Positions 35,220 through 47,600 of a DNA stretch of 64,000 nucleotides are shown here, piece after piece. Within the stretch, counting starts at the first letter, position 1. Every line of letters starts with the position of its first letter. Location: NCBI GenBank assembly GCA_006538405.1, contig BJKQ01000010.1:2294001-2358000 (forward strand), in the 5' to 3' direction. The notes under the pieces are model-generated. The model was given only the letters and a program-made list of their open reading frames with translations. It had not been told where the DNA came from and did not search any database. Position numbers and translations under genes: made by a program. This stretch comes from Hansfordia pulvinata. Taxonomy: Eukaryota > Ascomycota > Sordariomycetes > Xylariales.

Positions 35220-35822
35220 ACATCATACCATGTTTAATTGTGGTTTGTGTTAATGACACCACTGGATTACCTACCGAACTGTCTCTTAGCCGTGAACGTT
35301 AGCCTGTGCGCTGCGTGACAGCGAGCGTGAACATACTACCCTTGACGGTCCGTGGGGCCACCTGCTGTATTAGGCCTCTCGGCGATGATCATCGCGACAC
35401 CTCACGCAAAGCAGCAACGGCTTCCAGTGGAAATTCAACCTTCAAAGTAGCGGCCGACAGTGCATTACAAGCGCTGCCACGCGAGGTGAAGAAGGCCGAA
35501 GACAGAAGCGAACCCGACCGCCCTGCCATTTCTCAGCTCATGACAGCAGCCCGCACACTTTCACAGCGGGGACGAATTCAGAGACATGTCCATTTATTAC
35601 TTGACTGGTTGCCCGCATCCAATGTACAACCGAGACACCGTTGCGCGCCATTCACAAAACAGCAGCCCGCACGTGTCTTATCCCCGCACGCACCCACTCT
35701 CTCCGATATTTTGAAATTCCCGAGCACCCTTACCACATCTCTCTGTCTCTCCGACGACCTTCCTTAAAAAAAAAAAGGAGAAAAAACGTAAAAAAGCCCA
35801 AGATACCAAGATTCCCAACCGA
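35220..35822. other. convergent intergenic region
   Basis: 3' ends of the four-TM gene (+) and permease gene (-). Ends in a 12-A run next to the permease stop. Nothing else seen. Confidence 0.5.
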
Positions 35823-37574
35823 TCAAGTCGTCTTGACCTTGCGGTAGCGGACGACCTCGGTGCCGTCGTCCTCGACGACGCGGTGGGCGACGACGCGGTA
35901 GCCGCCGAGGCGGGGCCAGACGACGGTCCAGCAGACCCAGTACAGGCCCCCCAGCAGCAGGACGCCGACGCCGACGACGGGGAAGACGTAGTAGGGGTAG
36001 CCGTCGGCGTCCGGGTCCCCCGATGGCGGGACGAAGGGGACGAGGGCCAGGAACATGTTGGCCAGCAGGTAGATGACGGAGATGGGCAGGTAGGTGTGCC
36101 AGGGGGAGGACCAGTTCTCGAGCGGGCTCCACTGCAGGTAGATCAGCCCTCCCGCGACGAAGGCGTTGATCCAGGCGCCCGGGTAGGTGTAGAGGTTGAT
36201 GACGAAGTTGTAGGCGGGGCCGGCGGGGGGCGCGACGAGTATGACGACGGTGACGAGCCAGTGGAGGAAGAGGGCGGCGGCGGGGGCGCCGCAAGGGCGC
36301 AGGGAGGCCCAGAAGGAGCCGTAGGGGAGGAGGGCCTCCTTGCCGAACTCCTGGTTGAGGCGGGCGTGGGCGAAGCTGACGGCGAGGACGTTGCCCATGT
36401 TGGAGAGGGCGACGAAGGCGGGCAGGGCGCGGGCGCCGGCCGTGTCGCCGAACATGTTGCGGAAGAAGACGGCGGCGACGAGGACCTCGGAGGTGGCCAT
36501 CTCGGCCTTGGTCATGGCGGCGAAGTAGGCGACGTTGGCCAGCATGTAGAGCGCGGTGACGCCGAGGATGGCGAGGGGCGCCGCGATGGCCAGCGTGCGC
36601 CGCGGGTTCTTGAGCTCGCCGACCACGTAGTTGGCGTTCTCCCACCCCTTGTAGCTGTAGATGATGTTGAGCAGGGCCGAGGCGTAGCCGTAGGGGCCCT
36701 GGCCGCCGTAGTCCTCGGTGGCCTCGATGGCGAACGAGTTGTCGAAGTTGCCCGGGTTGGGGACGCGCAGGTGGCCCGCGAGGGCGGCGAAGCCGCTGAA
36801 GACGATGAAGAGGACGATGACGACCTTGAAGATGCCGAGGACGTTGACGATGCGCAGCCCCCACTTGGGCAGCAGCGAGTGCAGCAGGACGGCGAAGGTG
36901 ATGCAGGCGATGCCGATGCCGCGGGCCTCCCAGCCGTCGCCGAGCGTGCTGCCGCTGGCGGCGAGCACGTAGCGCCCAAAGGCCAGCGAGTTGCCCGTCG
37001 AGAAGCCCAGCAGGATCATCTGCGACGCCAGCACGCACGACGACAGGTACAGCGGGTGCCGGTACACGCGCTCCAGGTAGTTCTTCTCGCCGCCCGACAG
37101 CGGGATCGCCAAGCCGAATTCGAGGAACACGGACATGCCGCACATGGTCAGGATCCCGCCCACGAGCCACAGGATGAGCGACACGCCGACGGATCCCGTG
37201 CTGACAAAGATGCTTGACGGGGTGGAAAAGACTTGGGGACGTTGTGTTTGTGTCAGCATAAGAAGAGTCTGCGGCGGCAGCGTCGATCGGAAGAGAGAGT
37301 CCTATACGGAAAGGGACTATATCGCCAAAAAAGAAAAAAAAAAGGACTATAGTCCAGGACTGTACTCACTGCCGGTGCCAATCATCTTGTTGAGGATGAG
37401 GAAGACGGCGCCCGTGACGCCAATCTTGCGGTCCTCGTCGATGCCATACTTGGCGACGTTGCCGCCGTCGGCGCTGGGGCGCCCGCCGTGGACGGTCCCG
37501 GGCTCGGCGTCGGACGAGTTGGTGCCGCTGATGGTGACCGGCGGGTGGTCGACGACGTCCTTGGGGGACGCCAT
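35823..37574 (-). CDS. Mup1-like high-affinity methionine/amino-acid permease, 537 aa
   Basis: Exon 1 is 37574-37370 and exon 2 is 37231-35823. The 138-nt intron (GTGAGT...CCAAG) rebuilds the TM1 motif MIGTGIFSTPSSIF. The protein has a polar N-terminus of about 50 residues, then about 12 hydrophobic spans typical of APC-superfamily transporters of the LAT/Mup1 group. Landmarks are LSGGEKNYLERVYRHP after TM2, YSYKGWENANYVVGELKNPRR around TM6, and GAWINAFVAGGLIYLQW near TM10. It would import methionine or a related amino acid (or cysteine) across the plasma membrane; exact substrate is inference. Third-position GC is so high that long false frames run on both strands. Confidence 0.9.
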
Positions 37575-37860
37575 CGTGCTGTGCTGGTCCGTGGCGTGCT
37601 GGAGGCCCCGTGGCCCGCGCGGACGAGGAGACTTCCGATGGAAAAAGCGCCCGGGGTCGGGTCCGTCGCCCGGAGTTGGTTGGTCAGTCAGTCAGTCGCG
37701 AGGCTTTCTTCTCCTTATCGCTGTCAACTCGATCGCGTCCCGCCCGGGAATGGTTCGGGCGGTGGCAGTGTTGGTCACGGCGGCGCGTCTGAGAGGGGTC
37801 GGTCGGTCACACAGCTGGCGATTACGACGACCTATGCAATGTGAGGCGATGCCAGGCGGA

Positions 37861-37908
37861 GTGAGGTGAGGTGAGGCGAGGCGAGACGAGGCGAGGCGAG
37901 GCGCGCAG
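37861..37908. repeat. imperfect GTGAG/GCGAG pentamer repeat
   Basis: Nine or so tandem 5-base units (GTGAG, GCGAG, ACGAG), about 290 bases upstream of the permease start. Confidence 0.85.
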
Positions 37909-38221
37909 TGGCTGCTTCTTCTTCTTTCTTCGGGAGGGGATCACCAGATGGGGCCGGGATGGCTCGCACAGCGCATGCCGTGTCGTCTCGTCGTGTCAGT
38001 CAGTCGGTCTGCCCGTCGGTCGTGTCTGCATCGACAGCTCGGCGACGGCGGGCGGCTCTCTTTTTATCACTGGTCGACTGCCCCTCCCCAGCCGGGATGC
38101 ATATCCGCACGAGTACTCGCAGAACCCATTTCCCCGTCCGTCCTCCAACGGGACGGGCGCTGATCGTTTCCGGCAGCCGGCTTCGAACCCCATGGCGATC
38201 ATGTCGGGCGGGCCTGTCATG

Positions 38222-38247
38222 GCGTGCGTGCGTGCGTGCGTGCGTAC
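38222..38247. repeat. (GCGT)n tetranucleotide repeat
   Basis: About six GCGT units leading directly into a GTACGAGTAC decamer. Confidence 0.9.
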
Positions 38248-38253
38248 GAGTAC
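38244..38253. promoter_or_regulatory. GTACGAGTAC decamer
   Basis: Exact copy, about 0.67 kb upstream of the permease start codon. A one-mismatch ATACTCGTAC follows at 38438. Confidence 0.4.
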
Positions 38254-40477
38254 GTGCCCGCAACTCGCCCCCAAGCTGGAGCGAGACCAAGGCGAGCGCA
38301 GGCGACACAGCAGAATGGGGGCTCCCCTCTCTCAGCTGCAGCCTGGAGGCCAAGGGTTGCGCCATTGCATCACGGGTTGACGCGACGGGGCAGGCTGTCC
38401 ACCACCGACCGGCCGTGAACAGACAGGCGCGCACGCATACTCGTACAGGCGAGGGAAATGGGGCCTTGTTATTGTGTGAGGAGACGGGCGGCGGCGGCGG
38501 GCGGCGGGTAGACAGTGGGGGGCTGTTCTTCGGTCGGCGTTCCCGGCCTAGTCTGGGCCAAGCGGGCTTCGACGACCGACCTTCTTCTTCCCATTAGTCC
38601 CTCATCACCGTCCGAGTCGAGTGGACGAGTATACGTTAGGCAGTGATGGGTGTCTGCTGCTGCTGCTCTTGTTGATGAGCAAAGTCCAACCAACGGGCCG
38701 CAGGAGCCCAACGTTGCATCGGCACCCGCCCAGCTCATCTAGACCGCCGCGTTGATTTCTCCCAGGCCCCCCAGACTGACCAGCTTCCGGCTCCTCGCAT
38801 GCAACCGCATACACTCGTACACCAGGCGTGCCTTGTCTCGGCCTGGTTGGTTGGTGAGCCGGCGAGCCACCCTGCAAGGCCCCTCCCCTGCCCGCGGCGT
38901 CGTGACAGCGGCAGCAGCCGAGGGCCGTCTCGTCTGCTGCGGCCTGGTCCTTCGACTCTTCTATTCGTCTTCTTCGGCTTCTTCTTCGACGCAGTGTCGC
39001 GTGCGTGCCGTCCAAGTCGGGGCCGTGAGGAAGGAGAAGATGGGCCCTTCCCTGGGCCCCCCATTCGGTTTGCCACCCGCCGGACTCGATTCGACTGCCG
39101 ATCCAGCCTCATCACTCTGAGGCTTCCCGACCAGAACCCACACGATGCGGCCGGGGTGGGAACACAGACCCTTCCTGACATGCCGGCCGGCGACCTCGGT
39201 GGCGACCAACGAGGAAGCAATCTGCCCCCCGCGGCCAGGGTCCTCGATGACGTGCTTTGGTCCGCCTATCTGACCATGTCGCCCAGGCGCTCCCCGTATG
39301 CTCGAATACGGGTACGGGTGGCCAAGAACCCGACGGGGACGACGTTCCAAAGCTGCCCCATCCCACTGTGCCTGGCGAGCCTGCTCGTGCCTTTCCACAT
39401 GGCCCTTGCGGCTACTCTCGGTCCGCTGCTTGCTCGCTACTTGCGCCAATGTCGCCAGCGCCTCGCCGAGCAGGCCAGGCTGGACGAAAAGAGAAACCTC
39501 ACAACGCCACCCGGCTTGCGTGACGCGAACCAGTCATCGCCTCACCACCCGCTGCTTACCTGCCTTCCCTTCTCGGCTCGGGGGTCTCCAGAAAGCACCC
39601 CCGTCATCACCATCAGACGACCGTCGCCGCGTCGAAACCCGGGTTCCAATTGACTCGTCGGGGCCATCATGCCGCATCGTGGAGCCGTGGCAATTTCGTT
39701 ATCAGCGGCGCGGCATTTCCACGGCCGGCAAGCAGGATCCAACAAGTTGGCAAGTTGACTGATGATTTGCTGGAAACGCGCTGGGTCGCTTAACGCACGA
39801 CCGGGGCCGGCTACAACCAACGTATTGAGTATTCATGATGCCTAATAACTGGACTTGGGCTGATCCTTTATATGACGAGGCGCGTCTGTACCATCGAGTG
39901 CAGCTCTTCCAGCTTGGCACGTGGTGAACCTGTCCCCCAAGAATAAAACCATTACTCCTGAAACCCAGAAAGGTCCGCCCAACTTCTTGAACATTACAAG
40001 AAACAAAACACTGCGCGGTGAGTAAACAAATATCCTCCGCCTCCAAGTCCTTTTCATAGTTTAAATGGGACAAGACGATGAAAATAGAAAATGCATGCAG
40101 TGTATATCGCCCGAGACCCCTTCTTTTTTTCTGTTTTGGCGGTACCAAGTGGCCGAGCAAAGAACCCAGGAACGCCGTCCATGGAATGGTTTTGTGCCCA
40201 TTCATGCTTCATGCTATGCCGTTCTCCAGGACCACACGAGGCGTGGATTCGCAAATCAGTAAATCACAATCGGGCATCAGCGCTTTTGACTCCCCTGCCG
40301 AATTCCACCAACAGCGAATACGAATCGAGGCCATCGACGAATGGTGATACCGCGCCGGTCTGAGATCTCGATTGCGCAGATAGGAAGCAGTCGCCACGTG
40401 CACTGGCAACTGGTCCTTCGCTTCGCCGATGTCTTGTTCCGCCAGAATTCAATGGATGTGGCGTGGCATCTTGCATA

Positions 40478-42435
40478 TTACCGGCTGCCAACGCCTTCCA
40501 CTATGCGCGAGGAAGAATCGTCCTTTTTCGAGGGCGTGGCAGCAATGTTGGCATAGCTTGATCCTCCCCAACCACCCATCGACGTGCCGACTGCCGAAGG
40601 TCGCCGACGAGCTCGGGCACTGTTGTCATGATCCCCGTCCTCATCCATGCTGAAAACGAATTCTCCATCCTCTTCTCCTATCGGGGTGGTGAATCGAGCG
40701 CTGGAGCTAACCGACCCGCTGCTGACATGGCGTTCGGCTCCGCGGCCGCCCGCCGGCCTGGCCGAATTGGGGTGCAGACGTGGCGAGCCTGCTTCGTTGC
40801 CGTCAATTCTCGTCCTGCCAAGCTGCTGAGACAGACCGCCCAGGCCCTCGATGCTGCCGGATCGACCGGTATTCTGGTGACGCATCTCATGGGCGCGCAT
40901 CTCATGGCTGAGACTGGACTTGCGCAGCGGACTTCCAACGTGGCCGAACGCCCCAGCGCTAGCTGCCGCAGCGTGCTTCCTGGCATCCTGTTCTTCTTGC
41001 TGACGGTGGAAGAGCGGGCCCCACCGGCTCGGACTGGCCCCCAGAGGGCTGCCGAACTTAGAAGTAGTCTCTGCATTGGGAGTACCGCTGATGCTGACGC
41101 CCAGGCTGGCAGACACGTTGCCGCTGGTCTTGAATCCCTCCTCCTCGGCAGCGCGAGATCCGCGTCTAGCCTTCTCGGCTGGCGTCAGAAGGTCCTTGAG
41201 GTTGTCAGGCAGGTAATCCTCCTCGAGAAAAGGGAACTCAGAGTCCCAGTCGCGGTCAATGGCGTGAGCGATCGCGCGAGGGGCGCTGCTGCTGAGCATC
41301 TTAGGCTTGGAAAGGCGGCTCGAATGCATCTGACGGCGGCCGAAGTATTCGTCACTAGGCTCCACCGGGGGCGAGGACCCAGGTATAAACGTGTTGAGGT
41401 GGTCGTTGCCGCCAAAGGCAGAATGGTGTAGCATCTTGAGAGCTTCGGAGGTGCGAGTGTCTTTCGCGTTGCTAAGCGAGGCCGACGGGGAGTTGATCCC
41501 AAATTGGGAGGGCATAGACGAGGGCCAAGGGGCGGCTGGGAAGCGAGCAGCGTTGGACATGCCATTCGAGTCGAACGAGGCGGGCAGAGGAGCATCGAGG
41601 ACAGAAAGACCCTTGGCAGTCGCCGGAGAGAGACCGAGACCTAGGCGGGAAGGGTCATCCTCACGATCACGGGGAGAGCCGTATTGGGAGCTCGTGTGGG
41701 AATAAGTCGTGTCGATGGTCGGCAGGCCATTGTCGACGCTCGGGCGGCGGTCAAGGGGTGCGTATGAGGTGTCACCGGGCGACATGGGGAAGGCGTAGTT
41801 CTGGCCGTAACCCGAGGCGCTTTCGGCGTGCATGAACGAGTTTGTCAGGGCGCTGTTGGACGGGTTGTAGGGACCCGTTGCGGCGCCGGCGGCGGCGCCA
41901 GAACGCGGCCCGTAGGGCGCAGAGTGGCCGATAGTGATACCATTCTTTCCATAGTTGATCCTCCTGCCGTCGGCGAGAACGTGGATGTTTGCGCATTTGG
42001 GACCGAATTTGCAGTTTCCCTGTCGGAGATAGGGGCAAGGTCAGTAAGAATCCATACGGAACGAACGCGGGAGGGGCGGCGGTGCCAAGATACCTTTGCG
42101 AAGTATTTGCAGACCGTCTCAGACGCAGAACCCAAGTCGTGATTGAAGGGGCAGGCAGTGCCGGCCTGACATGCTCCCTGACGAAAGAATTTGCAAGGCA
42201 CATGTGCTGTGTCTGGGTGGCGGGGCCATGTTAGCGGGAGAGGGACAGAGTCTCGACGAGCGAGGGGCTGGGCATTGGACTCACTGGGCGGGCTCCTGGG
42301 GCCGTCGAAGCGCCCCTGGGAGTTGTTGTGATTGTGGCTAGGCCCAGAAGGTGTGGCCGGACTGAGAGCGGACGACGTGGTCGACTGGGAGGGGATGTTG
42401 AGGCTCCCGGACCTTACATGGCGATATTCTGACAT
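40478..42435 (-). CDS. CCCH zinc-finger RNA-binding-like protein, three exons, 603 aa
   Basis: Exons are 42435-42285, 42212-42094 and 42019-40478. Introns are 42213-42284 (72 nt, GTGAGT, GCTAAC, CCCAG; stop-free and in frame, so it could be mistaken for coding) and 42020-42093 (GTATCT...GACAG). Two CX7CX5CX3H fingers follow: Cys57-Cys65-Cys71-His75 and Cys85-Cys93-Cys99-His103. The second is split between exons 2 and 3. The remaining 500 residues are Ser/Pro-rich and disordered, with an acidic FPFLEEDYLPDNLKDLLTP segment and a C-terminal FVFSMDEDGD motif. This layout resembles fungal Lee1-type CCCH proteins, expected to bind RNA in post-transcriptional control. The exact orthology is not certain. 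Confidence 0.9.
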
Positions 42436-43065
42436 GGTGTGTGAAGAGCAATTTGGGTCAAGGCGGGGCCGGAACCGCGGGGTTCAAGTATCGGCGATGC
42501 GATGCTTCGGCCTTGCAGTGCCGCCGGCAGGCGAGGCGGATTGGGACGAGGCAATTCGTCGAGTGGTCCCTGTCCGAGGTGCCTTGCTTTTGCCTTGCTT
42601 TGCCTTGCGTGATTGTGTCGTCAAGCTGAGCCTGGGTTGTCTGTCAGTGCTGCTGATGTGCATATGAGCGCACCCGGCAGGGCTGAGACAGGAGGGCTGC
42701 AGCGGGGGCGGCAGAGCAAAGAGGGGCGGAGATGGGGAGCGAGGGGCGACTGCAGGGTAAATATGGCGGAGAGAGCGCCGAGAACGATGACGAGGAGCGA
42801 AGGTGCAGGGAAGCGAGGGAGCGAGGGAGCGAGGGTGCGAGGACGGGATGTGAAGATGGATGCGAGAGGAGGGCTGGTGCAAGAAGTGGTGTCGGGCCGA
42901 GCTGACGGCGCCAACAGGCGGCGACGAATGGCTTGCAGGCCAGGTGGGCGGACTGACAGTTGCAGTATCTATTTACGGCCAATGGGCCCGTATTCAACAG
43001 TGTCGATCCGTCACGCGCGCAAAGTTGCGTCGCGTCGAACCTGATGGGCGAAAAACGGTTTCTGA

Positions 43066-43075
43066 GTACTCGTAC
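43066..43075. promoter_or_regulatory. GTACTCGTAC decamer (reverse orientation)
   Basis: Exact reverse-complement copy, about 0.63 kb upstream of the CCCH gene start. Confidence 0.4.
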
Positions 43076-44626
43076 GGGTATCCCGGCTGGTGATGGAAGA
43101 ATGCACGCGTGGCAGGGTGATCCCAGGTTTGGCAGACGGGGCCAAAATCAGCACCGGCACCAGATCCAGCCACGGGCAGGGTCAAATCAAGGCTGGAGCC
43201 AGGGTCAGCACTGGTAGTCTGAGGTTATCACAGATTGGGCAAAGGAGCAGGGGCCGAGAGGGGGGGAAACGAGAGCAAGGAGAGAAGAGGAAGAAAGACG
43301 GAGGATTGGGGTTGAATGGCGATAAGCCGGAGGCATTAGGACGAAGCAGCTGCAGGCATCGTTGGCTGCCCTCCCACTACCGCCTAATGGCAGCGACGGC
43401 CAAGTACAAGGACTCGCAAGCCAGCGCTGGGCGGGAGCGCCAGCCGGGCTTGGTGGACGGATGGACGGTCATTTTGGGGAGGGGCTGTTCTGTCGGAGGT
43501 ACATGTACCAGAGCCGACCGTGCCTGTTACGGTGACGGCCGTGCAGGTGGTGGGTGTGGTGGGGTCGAGTGGCGGGGAGGGGGAGGGGGAGGAGAGGAGG
43601 GACTGCTAGGTACCCCCAGAGGTACATGGAGGCAGGCACTGCTCGCGGCACTCGTTGAGCGCCCTCGTATGTATTCGTAGAGGGCCGACGAGGCGCACTG
43701 CTGTCCAAGCCTGGCTGGGAAAGGAGCCTTGTTCAGGTTCCAGTGACCTTGCGCGGGCTTTCGTCAACAGCCGCGTGGATGCACGGAAAGAAGCACATCT
43801 ATCGACGGCATGGCCTCCTGCTCGCATCTTGGCATTCAGCAGATCCGCATGGGTGCTGGCCTCGGCCTACACGCTTGTGTAGAAGCAGTGGGTGTACATT
43901 AGCCCCTGTGGATGGATGGAGTGGAAGTCGACAGGGCAGAGGCGCTCGACTCGAGTTCTCAGCCCAGCCTGTTACTTACGCCACGGTCTCGATAGACTGC
44001 ACAAGAGTGCATTTGGAAGTACCTAGGTATCGAGCCGGGCAAAGTACACGTTCTGCATACATGGATGTATGCGGGGTGTGCAGGGTGTGTGCCCGTAAAA
44101 TGTGCAGATACTTTAAGATACCTTAGGTACCAGCTCAGGTGTGGGGAAGCACTCTCGCAATCCTAGCACCAAACTTCGACTTACATGGACAAACTGCAGA
44201 TGGTAACTCGCAGCCTTTGCAGAGCAATCGGTGCAGGTCTTTCCGCCGAAGCCTTTCGTACCTGGCACTCGAGTTGGAGCGGTTAAATAGACTAGCCACT
44301 TAGTCGACGCCGAGTTGACGCTGTCGTCCGCCACCGAGCCGGGGGTTTGCGAATCAGGCACAACGGAGGATGAATCGGTGGAGGATGGAGTGGATGGTCG
44401 GGCTCTTGGACCGGACGGGCGGGGCTGGCTGGGCCGGGGAAAGGTTAAGTAGTCTTGATCGAGGAGTCGCAGGCCGGTTGCAGGCAAGTTCGAAGGCGCT
44501 CGTCTCGCTTGACGTCGTGGGTGACCGGGCAGGAGAAAGGGGTAGGGGCAGTCAGAGGGGCCCGGCCGTCTTGATATAGACGGGGCTGCCAACTTTCGTC
44601 CCACAGCCTCACCATGTCTCATGTCC

Positions 44627-44671
44627 GCACTGCCCCGACTGCCCCGACTGCCCCGGCTGCCCGGCTGCCCC
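44627..44671. repeat. short tandem repeat (CTGCCCCGA-like units)
   Basis: Four to five imperfect copies of a 9-base CTGCCCCGA/GGCTGCCCC unit. Confidence 0.8.
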
Positions 44672-47600
44672 GGGTCTGTCACCCATGGCCGAGGGACAGA
44701 TGCAGGCAAACAGAGACAGATCAACGCAGACACAAACCCAGAGAGACAGGCGTGGATGGCAGTCCGAAGCCACGCGATCCGCGAGCAGGAATGCCAGCCA
44801 ATAGTCGGCCGTCCTGGCCCGTGAACGAGAATAGCTCAGACTAGGTAACTAGGCCGCCCAGGTTCGTCCGCCGCCTCGTACCTACGTCAAATCTGACAGA
44901 CTCACATCGATCGCGCACCGTGACATCCACCATGCCCTACATGACCGAGCCGTACGATGACCTGTGCCTGCACGCGAAAGGTCAAGGAGCGCGACCCGAT
45001 GCAGCCGCAGATGGCAGCCTTGAGGACCAACACCCTGAGTGTTAAAGGGTCAGCTTCGATGAGCATTACATGACTTGGCAACGACTTGCGAGCAGAGCCG
45101 ATACGTTTCTATGGGTACTTTGGCGATACGGCCCTCCGAAGGGGTGTGCAGACTGCTCGCTCCCATAGAGGTCCCTACGGGACTCAAAGTCTCGCTTGCA
45201 CTGTATCTTTGGCGTCTAGAATCGAGGACGACGGAAGCGGGCTGTTCCAGTGGCTCTGGAATGCTTCGGGGGCTGGGCGCCTTGCGGTTCTTGCACACGA
45301 GGAAGCTGGTCGCGATGGCGTACGTACTGTGTTGATTGAGGCCCGGATCTGCCCAGATCCACACGACAGGTGGGCTGTGAATATGGCTTCGGCTACGCAA
45401 CCCTCAGTCAATCCACCCGACCTTGCCTCCTTGCTGCCACCTAGACGCGATCTGAAGATACTGCCCTCGAACGGTACCCGAAGGGGCCTGGGTATGGTAC
45501 ATTCCATTGTGCATCTACGCGCTCTCGAAATACTGCCCGAGGAGGTCCACGGGTACATGTACCTTACCTTACCTGTTCGTTCGTGCCTCAGGTACCTAAC
45601 TTAGCCAGTGCACCTGGCGTCTGCGCACCGCCGGGCAGTCGACGGTGATGGCAGGTGGCTGATGCCCACGCCATCGTGGGCGAGTCGCGGTTGCCTCGGC
45701 CGCCCTGCAGGTTACCTTAGTCTTTGCCCATCAACATCGTCATATCATGGTACATTTATCCATCTGCCTCGCCAAGGCTGCAGGTGCCAGTCCGAAATCT
45801 CCCTTCTTTTCTTCCTCCTGCGCGTCGCTCCCTGAGACTCCTAGCACACTCCACTTCACCTCGGACTTCCCGTCTCGCCCGCTCCGCTTCCGCGTGCCCT
45901 TTGGTGCCCGTCTACCCGTTGCGGCTGGATTGAGACACGAGCCCAAGCCCGCAGCATCTTGCCCAGCTTTCTTCAGCTCAGGAACCCAAGCCGCTCGTTC
46001 CCATCTCTACAATGGCGTTCCAGCCACAAGCAAACAAACCCGCATCGCATTATGGCTGAAGATCCCGCGCTATCGACGGCTAGCCACCGCCATGCTTGCT
46101 GCACGTGTCGCCCTACGCAACACGCTTCCTGCCATCCCCGGGTACTCGAGCCAGGACGCGGTCTACTCCTCTCATCAAGGAAGATAAGGGCCCTACTGGA
46201 GAATCACGCGCGGGTTGGGAGCCGGCCCATGTGGCTTCCCTGGCGACGATACGAGTGGCCGTTCTGCGATCTAGTCAGGACATGGGTTGTCTCTCCTTGG
46301 CTTCCAGAATCTCCTCCAAGTCCATCCGGTTAGGGCCATTCGGCCATGGTCTGGCCCCACGCCCAGCTACCGATCGCCATCTCACCTGACGCATCTGCTT
46401 CATACCTGCCTACCTACGCACGGACAACACCCAGACCCCGTCAGTTTGGAAGCCGGCGTCACCGTCGAGAGCCTCCACGCTGCGTGCTACTTTCTGAACG
46501 AAGGCTGTGAGGGTGTCCGTGGCACCCACCAAGCATGTGGGAGTTCGTTCGCCCCTCGTTCCCAAGGTTGTATTACCCTAGCACGTGCGAGCCCGTGATC
46601 GGACTGGGGTGCATTTGCCCGGTGTGGGGACAAGACAAAGATATCAACCCAGCCCAGGTCTTCTACCACTGCCAGGGACAGGCGTGCCCGTAGCACAAGG
46701 CGGTTGACCCATGGCCCCTGTGTGACGGTAACCCCGAATCGACACCCCGCATAGCTTCATCTCTCAACCGATGCTGCGAACCGCATATGCTCCCTCCAGG
46801 CCCCTAGGTTATAGCTCCAGAACCCATGGTAAGCATTTATCTACGCATCAGAGATCTTGTGCAACCTGTTGAAAGCCATCCGCCTCACTGTCCTCATGAC
46901 CACAATCCATGGCAACCCTCATGTGCACATGCACAGCCAAAATGGGCCGCGCTCTTGGCCACCTCGTCTGAGTCTTGGTACACCATTCATCGAGAGGATC
47001 TCCGAAACGTACTCAGCGGCGGTGGGCGCCCTGCAGCAATGAATGGAAGTGGGCCGCGACGCGGCCGGCAATTCCTGGTCCCGGTTGCACGCACCGCACA
47101 CTTTTCGATCATTGCAGAGGCTGGGACAAGCAGAGTCGAATGTGCAAGCGGCCTCCACCGTCGTTATCCTCCCACTCAGAGATGCAGTGAGAGCCCAATG
47201 CGGCCATCAAGGCCAGGTTCCGTCTCCCACGAAGCAGGCCAGCCATGTCCTTTTCAGCTTACGGCCCCTTCGCGCCGTGCTCAATTTTACATCATCGTGC
47301 AAGCACCTACATGGATCAAGCAGCAAGCACTCTTACGACAACAGCACCATGCCCGCTTACTCGCGAAATCTACCCCTGCCCACCAACAGGAACCTCCACC
47401 TGGTGTCGACGAAGCAGGCCGCGGCTGATCCCAGTCAGAAAACCAACTAAATGGCACCTCTACACATCCAGACAGAGCATGGGCAGAGGGAGTAGAGCAT
47501 CGAGCAAGAGGATCCGAGAGTGAAGCATCGAGAGGTGATGGGTACCGGCCCATCTTTCCCAGTCAGCTTCGACCCTCGGCCAAGGGCACGCCGTTTTCGC

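Larger units (their letters stand above)
37575..40477. other. intergenic, 2.9 kb
   Basis: Promoter space of the permease and 3' flank of the CCCH gene. It holds a GTGAG/GCGAG repeat, a (GCGT)n repeat and several GTACGAGTAC-type motifs. No credible gene. Confidence 0.45.

Noticed and set aside
35764..37170. Second minus-strand frame of 468 codons in the permease locus
   Set aside because: Arg/Pro/His-rich low-complexity translation in the wrong frame of the same gene.
35883..37217. Long plus-strand frame (about 444 codons) over the permease gene
   Set aside because: Antisense shadow caused by extreme third-position GC; it is built of Asp/Glu/Gly/Val repeats and the opposite strand is a clear transporter.
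43090..44733. Frames of about 200 codons on each strand
   Set aside because: Low-complexity Gly/Arg/Pro/Ser translations without homologue-like features.
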